Shown here in pieces: positions 1 through 4,719 of a stretch of 7,153 bases of DNA. Each line of letters begins with the position of its first letter. The first letter of the stretch is position 1. The position numbers were made by a program, and so were the translations under genes. Origin of the DNA: Paludibacter sp. UBA5753 (GTDB lineage Bacteria > Bacteroidota > Bacteroidia > Bacteroidales > Paludibacteraceae); the NCBI GenBank assembly GCA_002427615.1, contig DIFH01000058.1:1-7153 (forward strand), written 5' to 3'. The notes under the pieces are model-generated. The model was not told the origin of the DNA. It searched no databases and worked only from the letters and a program-made list of their open reading frames with translations.

Positions 1-480
1 TACAAAAGAACGGGATTTTCGGTTTACAGTACTATTCCTATAAATTCCCAAAGCTGGATTTCGACCGCCCGCATCAACTCAAATTATATTGGCTTTGGAG
101 GATTGTCAAGCGCCGGAATGCAATACAATTTGCACATCAACGACTTTATGACTTACTCAGGTGGAGTAACGCTTTCTAAATTCAATATCTACAATAACTT
201 CAACAACAACATTAACCTGAACAGTAATTTTCGGTTCCAGATATCCGACCGGATATTTATCAATGTTTTTGGCAATTATTCGTCGCCCGGCAATCAAGAC
301 ACAAAGTTATTCAGGTCATTGGATTCTTCAATGTTTCCACAGACGAATTATGGCGGTTCGTTCGATTTTAAAGTTACCGACAAATGGGGTATTATCACCG
401 GAGCCGAACGCGAATTTGATCCGTTCAGAGGGAAATGGGTTACACGCCCGTTTATTTTGCCGGTGTTTTACGGGCATTAA
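1..480 (+). CDS. 3' end of an unrecognised beta-rich, probably envelope, protein
   Basis: Frame 1 is open from the first base to the TAA at 478-480, giving 159 residues that begin YKRTGFSVYS and end RPFILPVFYGH. The true start lies upstream of the window; the internal TTG at 103 is not a convincing start because the same frame is open before it. The sequence is rich in Asn, Ser, Tyr and Phe with alternating polar and hydrophobic residues (for example NFRFQISDRIFINVFGNYS), as in outer-membrane or secreted beta-sheet proteins of Bacteroidota. I see no catalytic motif and no membrane helix, and I do not recognise the family. It converges with the minus-strand gene ending at 519, leaving 38 bases with no clear terminator. 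That it is coding is fairly certain; the envelope location is inference from composition only. Confidence 0.7.
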   Translation, partial: YKRTGFSVYSTIPINSQSWISTARINSNYIGFGGLSSAGMQYNLHINDFMTYSGGVTLSKFNIYNNFNNNINLNSNFRFQISDRIFINVFGNYSSPGNQDTKLFRSLDSSMFPQTNYGGSFDFKVTDKWGIITGAEREFDPFRGKWVTRPFILPVFYGH

Positions 481-518
481 TGCAACTTACTCAAAATCTG
501 ACAAGAAAAATTCCCTGT

Positions 519-1502
519 TTACACCTGTTTTTTCGTAGCAATTACTGATCCGGCCATCATGGGAATTGCATAGTTTACAAACCATACTCCTATTCCTGCC
601 AAAGCGATACCAGCAACATCGGGCGAAAAACTATTGATAAAAAACACGGCATACGAGCCTCGTATAGCCACTTCCGAGAATGAAAATGATGGCGTTAACG
701 TTATGAGTAAATAGCTGGAAGGGATTGAAACGGCTGCTTCCCAAGGTAGTAATTGAACGCCGAGAAAAAGCAGTATAAAATAAAACTGCATCGCATAAAC
801 TATGTAACGGATTAATGCTACCACAAGTATAAGCAGTAAATCGGAAAACCGGAAAACAGATAAGCAGGCAGTAAATGCGGATATTCGGGTGGAAAATTTT
901 GTTCTGTCCAATTTACCACTGATGATTGGTAAAGCAAAATAAAGAGTTACCAAAAATAGCATGCTTAAAACAGCATATTCCAAATAATGGGTGTTTTCCG
1001 TGTTCAAAAGATTGTTTTTGTATCTCCAAAAAATTACGATAGCAGGCAAACCACAAACAATCGTCGCCAGATTCTGTGTCAGGCTGTTCACAATACTTAA
1101 AGTCACGCCGGATTTACGTTTTTCCGCATCTATAAACGCGACGCGGCCAACCAATTCGCCTACGCGGTTGGGAGTAAAAAATCCGGTATAAATGCCCGAT
1201 AAAATTGATTTAAGGGAAGTGAAAATATCGATTTTTTGAATTTTAGAGACAAACAGCTTCCATTTCAAAGCCTCTAATAACAGATTAACCGGCAACAATA
1301 TCAGCGTTACAACCAACCACCAGAGTTGAGAGGCTGGCATTTGTTTCCAATGCGCGGCAAGTTCATCGTACTGATCGAAGGTTATGAGTTTATAAGCCAG
1401 ATATGAATATGACACAATCAATATCAACCATTTAAGCACATTCACCCAATTTTTTAAAGAGGATTTTTTCCATTCTGACGATAGTTGAGTTGTTTGATCC
1501 AT
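519..1502 (-). CDS. Flippase-like / lysylphosphatidylglycerol synthase TM-domain family membrane protein
   Basis: 327 residues, ATG at 1502-1500 and TAA at 521-519. It is a polytopic inner-membrane protein with roughly seven or eight hydrophobic segments, the clearest around residues 22-42, 60-80, 134-160, 173-193, 221-246 and 300-322. The motif TPNRVGELVGR at 110-120 and a later TPSFSFSEVAIRG stretch are the conserved spots typical of the flippase-like UPF0104 group, which corresponds to the N-terminal membrane half of MprF. No C-terminal aminoacyl-transferase domain is present, so it should not make lysyl-phosphatidylglycerol by itself. Family members are thought to move or help modify lipids or lipid-linked precursors, but the substrate here is unknown. 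It starts 36 bases after the GtrA-family gene on the same strand with no promoter-like element between, so the two are probably one transcript. Family call is firm; function is inference. Confidence 0.85.
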   Translation of the reverse strand: MDQTTQLSSEWKKSSLKNWVNVLKWLILIVSYSYLAYKLITFDQYDELAAHWKQMPASQLWWLVVTLILLPVNLLLEALKWKLFVSKIQKIDIFTSLKSILSGIYTGFFTPNRVGELVGRVAFIDAEKRKSGVTLSIVNSLTQNLATIVCGLPAIVIFWRYKNNLLNTENTHYLEYAVLSMLFLVTLYFALPIISGKLDRTKFSTRISAFTACLSVFRFSDLLLILVVALIRYIVYAMQFYFILLFLGVQLLPWEAAVSIPSSYLLITLTPSFSFSEVAIRGSYAVFFINSFSPDVAGIALAGIGVWFVNYAIPMMAGSVIATKKQV

Positions 1503-1538
1503 TTGCCTGCAAATATTCGTTGTACACTTTCAATCCCT

Positions 1539-2045
1539 TCAGAGTTTAGGGGCAACAATTTTTTTAAATGTGAATTTCTTTTGCGAAAAATAGCTGAACA
1601 TGGTCGTAAAAATGGTAATAATCATTTTTGACGGCGTGGGGAAAACGTGCAGAAAATCTACCAGTAGTTTCAGTCCCAGGTAATTGAGCAACAAATTGGC
1701 AATCACTACGCTGAAATAACGCACAATCTGAACACGTCCACGAAGTACGGACGAAGTGAAGGTTACGTATTTTTGCAATAAAAAGCCGCTTATGAAAGTA
1801 ACAGGGAAAACCAATACCATGGCTGCAATGTGCGAACTCAGGGTTACAAAACCCAGATGCAACATTTGCTTATCGAGTATAAAATGGAAGGTGATAAAAT
1901 AAAGCACCCAATCGAAAGCCATATTGGCTGCGCCGGTTACTCCGTAACGAAAAAACTGCAAGGTCACGTACTTACGAAACGGAGGATAGAAAAAATCGAC
2001 TATAACCGTTATCCAGCCGCCAATAATTTCGAATAATTTTTTCAT
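1539..2045 (-). CDS. GtrA-family small membrane protein
   Basis: 168 residues, ATG at 2045-2043 and TGA at 1541-1539. Four hydrophobic segments follow a short N-terminal region, at about 31-57, 68-95, 107-134 and 138-157. The FRYGVTGAAN motif at 32-41 entering the first helix, and the C-terminal YFSQKKFTFKK tail, are the two signatures of the GtrA family. GtrA proteins are best known from O-antigen glucosylation, where they are proposed to flip undecaprenyl-phosphate-linked glucose; others accompany polyprenyl-phosphate glycosyltransferases. No glycosyltransferase is visible here; the partner is instead the flippase-like protein 36 bases downstream. That suggests a joint role in lipid or lipid-linked sugar handling in the inner membrane, which is inference. 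Only a weak purine-rich stretch (GAGAGAT) precedes the start. Confidence 0.9.
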   Translation of the reverse strand: MKKLFEIIGGWITVIVDFFYPPFRKYVTLQFFRYGVTGAANMAFDWVLYFITFHFILDKQMLHLGFVTLSSHIAAMVLVFPVTFISGFLLQKYVTFTSSVLRGRVQIVRYFSVVIANLLLNYLGLKLLVDFLHVFPTPSKMIITIFTTMFSYFSQKKFTFKKIVAPKL

Positions 2046-2061
2046 TTATATCTCTCAAAGG

Positions 2062-2139
2062 CGCCAGAACGCCAAATTTTTTAATTTATTTTACTCTTGC
2101 CCGATTTTAGTTCGTTTTTTTTCTCAGCGACCTGGCGTT
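2062..2139 (-). other. Alternative base-pairing in the leader of the GtrA-family gene
   Basis: AACGCCA at 2068-2074 is the exact complement of TGGCGTT at 2133-2139, and the adjacent CGCCAG at 2062-2067 is the exact complement of CTGGCG at 2132-2137. The two pairings compete for the same right-hand bases. In RNA read leftwards, the near arms lie only about 17-29 bases before the GtrA start codon. They could form mutually exclusive structures, but the stems are short (6-7 bp) with a loop of nearly 60 AT-rich bases. No known riboswitch consensus is recognised here. Confidence 0.25.
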
Positions 2140-2187
2140 TTAACGTGAGCTTTATTTTTTTGTTGCCGCCAAAGTAGGATAATCGAA

Positions 2188-2205
2188 CAAAAATACGTAC
2201 TTTTG
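2188..2205. repeat. 18-bp near-perfect palindrome carrying -7-like elements on both strands
   Basis: CAAAAATACGTACTTTTG differs from its own reverse complement at one symmetric pair only (16 of 18 bases), centred on TACGTA. Its right half is TAnnTTTG on the plus strand and its left half is TAnnTTTG on the minus strand. It lies in the divergent region between the GtrA-family gene and ksgA, so it could be a back-to-back promoter core or a dimeric regulator site. No regulator is suggested by nearby genes. Confidence 0.45.
2198..2205 (+). promoter_or_regulatory. Possible -7 promoter element for ksgA
   Basis: TACTTTTG fits the Bacteroidota -7 consensus TAnnTTTG and would start transcription near 2211, leaving a leader of about 125 bases before the ksgA ATG at 2337. 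No TTG or TTTG is found at the usual distance of about 17-23 bases upstream, which lowers confidence. Confidence 0.4.
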
Positions 2206-2237
2206 TGCACTCAAATTGTGTAAGTTTTATTTCTCTG

Positions 2238-2267
2238 CAAAGATAATATAACTAAACTTACATTCAA
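2238..2267 (-). promoter_or_regulatory. Candidate promoter for the GtrA / flippase-like pair
   Basis: Read on the minus strand, TTG (complement of 2265-2267) is followed after 19 bases by TATCTTTG (complement of 2238-2245). This is a complete match to the Bacteroidota TTG / TAnnTTTG promoter with good spacing. Transcription would begin near 2232, giving a leader of about 187 bases before the GtrA start. It would cross the palindrome at 2188-2205 and overlap the start of the ksgA transcript by about 20 bases. Confidence 0.45.
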
Positions 2268-2276
2268 CAGATTTAG

Positions 2277-2305
2277 ATTATTTCATTTTACATTATTTCA
2301 TTTTA
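2277..2305. repeat. Two-copy 14-bp tandem repeat upstream of ksgA
   Basis: ATTATTTCATTTTA occurs at 2277-2290 and again at 2292-2305, one base apart, giving a 15-base period. It lies 32 bases before the ksgA start, inside the predicted leader. Function unknown; it may be simple AT-rich slippage. Confidence 0.6.
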
Positions 2306-2336
2306 GAAATTTTTATGCCCGACGACTATCATAGTT

Positions 2337-3119
2337 ATGACTCAAGTACGTGCCAAAAAACACTTGGGACAGCACTTCCTCAAAGATTTGGAAGTAGCGC
2401 GTCGTATAGCTGCGAGCCTACCGCTCGACGGGCGAACCTCTGTGCTTGAAATTGGACCCGGAACGGGTGTTCTTACCCAATTTCTCCTTCAAAACCCCGA
2501 TATAGAGCTTACGGCTGTCGAACTCGATAGCGAATCGGTTCAATATCTCAACAAAAATTACCCACAACTCAAAATTATCGAAGCCGATTTTCTGAAAATG
2601 GATTTAAAATCTGTTTTCCAGGATAAATTTTTTATAATCGGCAATTTCCCTTACAATATCTCAAGCCAAATCTTCTTTAAAATGCTCGACAACAAGGAAT
2701 CCATTCCCTGTCTGGTAGGCATGATACAGAAAGAAGTAGCCGAACGGATGGCAGCTAAAGCCGGAAATAAAACTTATGGCATCTTGAGCGTATTGATGCA
2801 GGCTTATTACTCCATCGATTATCTTTTCACGGTGCACGAGCATGTTTTTGACCCTCCGCCGAAGGTCAAATCGGCTGTTATTCGCCTTACCCGCAATGAT
2901 GTTTCGAAAATCGACTGCAACGAGCAGCTCTTCAAAACGGTGGTGAAAACAGCCTTCAATCAACGTCGTAAACAAATGCGTAATTCCCTTAAACCATTGG
3001 TGCCGAAAGAGAACCCAATGTTTGCCGATCCATTATTCGATAAGCGTCCCGAACAATTGGATGTTGCCGCATTTATCGACTTAACCAACAGGATAGAGAA
3101 AGCTTTGCAAGAAAGCTGA
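2337..3119 (+). CDS. ksgA: 16S rRNA (adenine1518-N6/adenine1519-N6)-dimethyltransferase
   Basis: 260 residues, a normal length for RsmA/KsgA. The enzyme uses S-adenosylmethionine to dimethylate the two adjacent adenosines in the 3'-terminal hairpin of 16S rRNA, a late step in 30S subunit maturation in the cytoplasm. Visible motifs are the N-terminal KKHLGQHFLKD (7-17), the SAM-binding motif I VLEIGPGTG (36-44), the catalytic motif NFPY at 103-106 (NLPY in E. coli, so a conservative L-to-F change), and VFDPPPKVKSAVIRL (170-184) of the target-recognition region. The ATG at 2337 immediately precedes the conserved N terminus, and the upstream ATG at 2315 is out of frame. There is no clear Shine-Dalgarno sequence, as is common in this phylum. 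No terminator follows, so it may be cotranscribed with the CorA-type gene 148 bases on. Confidence 0.97.
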   Translation: MTQVRAKKHLGQHFLKDLEVARRIAASLPLDGRTSVLEIGPGTGVLTQFLLQNPDIELTAVELDSESVQYLNKNYPQLKIIEADFLKMDLKSVFQDKFFIIGNFPYNISSQIFFKMLDNKESIPCLVGMIQKEVAERMAAKAGNKTYGILSVLMQAYYSIDYLFTVHEHVFDPPPKVKSAVIRLTRNDVSKIDCNEQLFKTVVKTAFNQRRKQMRNSLKPLVPKENPMFADPLFDKRPEQLDVAAFIDLTNRIEKALQES

Positions 3120-3168
3120 AAAAACTGTTGTGTTAGACCCTGAGATTTTAAATTCACGTTAAACCTTT

Positions 3169-3241
3169 AAGAACTTTTACCTCGGAATAAGTTCTTGCGA
3201 TTGGGGAAAAAACGGCTCGTGATGAACTCATCTGCCAATCG
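3169..3241 (+). promoter_or_regulatory. Structured leader upstream of the CorA-type gene
   Basis: Three inverted repeats are visible between ksgA and the transporter gene. AAGAACTT (3169-3176) pairs perfectly with AAGTTCTT (3189-3196) around a 12-base loop. CGATTGG (3198-3204) pairs perfectly with CCAATCG (3235-3241). Inside the latter, GATG (3221-3224) pairs with CATC (3229-3232) around a 4-base loop. No T-run follows, so these are not intrinsic terminators, and no TAnnTTTG element is present in the gap. The last stem ends 11 bases before the purine-rich ribosome-binding stretch at 3252-3260. The pairing is seen directly; any regulatory role, such as a response to magnesium, is speculation, and it matches no riboswitch I recognise. 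Confidence 0.4.
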
Positions 3242-3267
3242 GAAAAAAACAGAAAGGAAACAAAAAC

Positions 3268-4215
3268 ATGTCCGAATTAAGATTGTTTTACCATGAAGAT
3301 GGTAAACTCAAAATATCGAAAAATATTGATACTTTGAAGAAAGTTGATCTGAAGGATCTCATCTGGATTGACTTAAACGATGTGCCCGATACCATCGAAT
3401 CCGAGTTGGAACAATTCCTGAAAATTTACATTCAGGAAGATGAAGAAATTGAAGAAATTGAAATGAGTTCGCGCTACATGCAGACCGACGACAGCATTGT
3501 AGCCAACTCCAATTTTTTACTCGATAATTACACGCTCGAACCGGTCTCGTTTATATTGAAAAACGACATTCTGGTATCGGTGCGGAACGCCGAATTAAAA
3601 TCGTTCAACGAAACGGTAAAGAAAATTTACGCCAACACAAAGAATTTCCCGAGCGGATACCACGTGTTGGTTACTTTGCTCGAAACGAGGGTTGAGTACG
3701 ATGCAGATATGATAGAGGAAGTTACCGATCAGATTACAGGATTAAGTAAAACCTTGAACACCGAAGATGATCTGGATCAGGATATTCTGATTCGTATCAA
3801 GGACTTGCAGGAAAAGGTGATGATCATCCGGCAAAACATTATGGATAAACAACGTGTCGTGTCAAATATGTTGAAATGTGATTTTTTCCCGGCCGACTTG
3901 CTCTCTCGTTTAACAATGATTATCAAGGATATCAATTCGCTTTTTGAATATACGCGTTTCGGTTTCGACCGGTTGGATTACCTCCAGGATACTTTCCTCG
4001 GGTTGGTAAATCTGCAACAAAACAAAATTATCAAGATATTTACTGTGGTTTCGGTAATTTTCACGCCACCCATGCTTATCGCCAGTATGTATGGCATGAA
4101 CTTTAAGTTTATGCCTGAACTCGACTGGCAATTCGGTTATCCATTCTCCATAGGACTTATGGCGCTTTTCTCGGGCGGAGTTTTGATTTATTTCAGGAGA
4201 AAGAAATGGCTATGA
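3268..4215 (+). CDS. corA: CorA-type magnesium/divalent cation transporter
   Basis: 315 residues, a typical CorA length. The protein forms a homopentameric inner-membrane channel that admits Mg2+ (and Co2+ or Ni2+ in some members). The large N-terminal cytoplasmic domain contains a strongly acidic segment (EDEEIEEIE, about residues 56-64) and long helical stretches around 140-250 that should form the stalk. The first membrane helix spans about 254-275 and ends in the signature YGMNF, with the selectivity tripeptide GMN at 276-278. The periplasmic loop carries MPEL at 282-285, another family hallmark. The second helix (about 289-309) ends in basic RRKKWL, which places the C terminus in the cytoplasm. 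The ATG at 3268 has AAAGGA 9 bases upstream (3253-3258), an unusually good ribosome-binding site for this window. A strong terminator follows 24 bases after the stop. Ion specificity cannot be decided from sequence. Confidence 0.95.
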   Translation: MSELRLFYHEDGKLKISKNIDTLKKVDLKDLIWIDLNDVPDTIESELEQFLKIYIQEDEEIEEIEMSSRYMQTDDSIVANSNFLLDNYTLEPVSFILKNDILVSVRNAELKSFNETVKKIYANTKNFPSGYHVLVTLLETRVEYDADMIEEVTDQITGLSKTLNTEDDLDQDILIRIKDLQEKVMIIRQNIMDKQRVVSNMLKCDFFPADLLSRLTMIIKDINSLFEYTRFGFDRLDYLQDTFLGLVNLQQNKIIKIFTVVSVIFTPPMLIASMYGMNFKFMPELDWQFGYPFSIGLMALFSGGVLIYFRRKKWL

Positions 4216-4238
4216 TAAATTGATATGTCAGAGATTTT

Positions 4239-4272
4239 AAAAAATGGTCGAACGTGCGTTCGGCCATTTTTT
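4239..4272 (+). terminator. Strong intrinsic terminator after the CorA-type gene
   Basis: AAAAAATGG (4239-4247), then T, then CGAAC (4249-4253), pairs with GTTCG (4258-4262), then G, then CCATTTTTT (4264-4272). The stem is 15 bp with one T-G wobble and a GTGC tetraloop, and ends in six T. It starts 24 bases after the stop codon. Because it begins with six A, it could also work in the opposite direction. It insulates the B12 operon from the ksgA-corA unit. Confidence 0.93.
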
Positions 4273-4276
4273 ATAC

Positions 4277-4301
4277 GTTTGATTTTGAATGGTTTGATTT
4301 T
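4277..4301. repeat. Two-copy 10-bp direct repeat upstream of the B12 promoter
   Basis: GTTTGATTTT occurs at 4277-4286 and 4292-4301, a 15-base period with 5 unrelated bases between. It lies in AT-rich DNA between the terminator and the riboswitch promoter, about 40 bases upstream of the -33 element. It could be an upstream activating sequence or chance; nothing else is visible in 4273-4338. Confidence 0.45.
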
Positions 4302-4338
4302 ATTTTATCTTCTCATAAGCAAAAATATAATGCTAAGA

Positions 4339-4371
4339 TTGCTGCCAAGTCAAATAACTTTTATATCTTTG
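4339..4371 (+). promoter_or_regulatory. Promoter of the cobalamin riboswitch-btuB-btuG transcript
   Basis: TATCTTTG at 4364-4371 matches the Bacteroidota -7 element TAnnTTTG exactly. A TTG at 4339-4341 lies 22 bases upstream and can serve as the -33 element. Transcription would start about 4376, one base or so before the first predicted pair of the riboswitch P1 stem, so the aptamer is the very 5' end of the mRNA. Confidence 0.8.
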
Positions 4372-4376
4372 CCCCC

Positions 4377-4591
4377 GCATTGGTTCACTTTCGTTTTCGA
4401 CGAAAAGTGATTAAAAGGGAATCAGGTGTAAGTCCTGAACAGTCCCGCTGCTGTAAGCTCTTTAAACGTTTTGAACAACACTTTTGCCACTGGGACACCT
4501 CCCCAATCCCTCCCACTTTTGGGGAGATCAGGAGAGGAGTCCGGGAAGGCGTTCAAATACGGGAGCAAGTCAGAAGACCTGCCAGAATTGC
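4377..4591 (+). promoter_or_regulatory. Cobalamin (B12) riboswitch aptamer
   Basis: Conserved core elements appear in the right order. P1 can form from GCA (4377-4379) with TGC (4589-4591) plus TGG (4381-4383) with CCA (4582-4584). A hairpin TCACTTTCG / CGAAAAGTGA (4385-4410) has one bulged A. AAAAGGGA follows (4413-4420), whose GGGA pairs with TCCC at 4443-4446. CAGG (4423-4426) and CCTG (4434-4437) enclose loop L5, TGTAAGT. Then come CCCGCTGCTGTAAGC, GCCACTGGG (4486-4494), GGGAAGGC (4543-4550) and the B12 box AGTCAGAAGACCTGCC (4568-4583). By family knowledge it binds adenosyl- or methylcobalamin and represses downstream uptake genes. A BtuB-type receptor follows, confirming the role. The open frames crossing this segment are not genes. 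Confidence 0.96.
4497..4540. repeat. C/G-rich inverted-repeat arm inside the riboswitch
   Basis: Between GCCACTGGGAC and GTCCGGGAAGGC, the variable arm of the riboswitch, lies a 44-base pyrimidine-then-purine segment. CTCCCCAA (4499-4506) pairs perfectly with TTGGGGAG (4519-4526). Alternatively CTCCC (4510-4514) pairs with GGGAG (4522-4526), with outer C-rich bases available to GGAGAGGAG. GGAC (4493-4496) and GTCC (4539-4542) close the arm. The base composition is unlike the surrounding AT-rich leader and resembles the CCTCCCC...GGGGAGG palindromes scattered through intergenic DNA of many Bacteroidota. The relationship to such repeats is recalled, not tested. Confidence 0.5.
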
Positions 4592-4679
4592 ATATCAAAT
4601 TTCAGAAGCTTTCGAGGAAAAAGCGACGAAACATCCGCAAAAAATATCTTTTTGCCTTTGTTGGGTTTATTTCCGGAAG

Positions 4680-4716
4680 CTATTTGAGCGGTTTATTCAT
4701 CGTCAAATAGTTTACA
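4680..4716 (+). promoter_or_regulatory. Hairpin and possible L5 contact site at the btuB start (expression platform)
   Basis: CTATTTGA (4680-4687) is the perfect complement of TCAAATAG (4703-4710), an 8-bp stem with a 15-base loop ending 9 bases before the GTG start. The following TTTACA (4711-4716), together with G4710, can pair with riboswitch loop L5 (4427-4433) in seven consecutive pairs, two of them G-U. This would occlude the ribosome-binding region when ligand is bound, as expected of a translational cobalamin switch. There is no T-run or strong terminator in 4592-4719; the only other stem is a weak 7-bp one, GCAAAAA / TTTTTGC (4637-4655). Pairing is seen; mechanism is inference. Confidence 0.45.
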
Positions 4717-4719
4717 ACA

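Noticed and set aside
103..480. A complete 125-residue gene starting at TTG 103
   Set aside because: The same frame is open back to base 1 with equally plausible coding sequence, so the gene is cut by the window edge rather than starting at 103.
4239..4272. Long perfect stem considered as part of the riboswitch or as a regulatory hairpin
   Set aside because: It lies upstream of the riboswitch promoter, follows the corA stop by 24 bases and ends in six T, so it is an ordinary intrinsic terminator.
4637..4655. GCAAAAA / TTTTTGC stem as a transcription terminator of the riboswitch
   Set aside because: The stem is only 7 bp and mostly A-T, and it is followed by CTTTGTTGGG rather than a T-run, so it is unlikely to terminate transcription.
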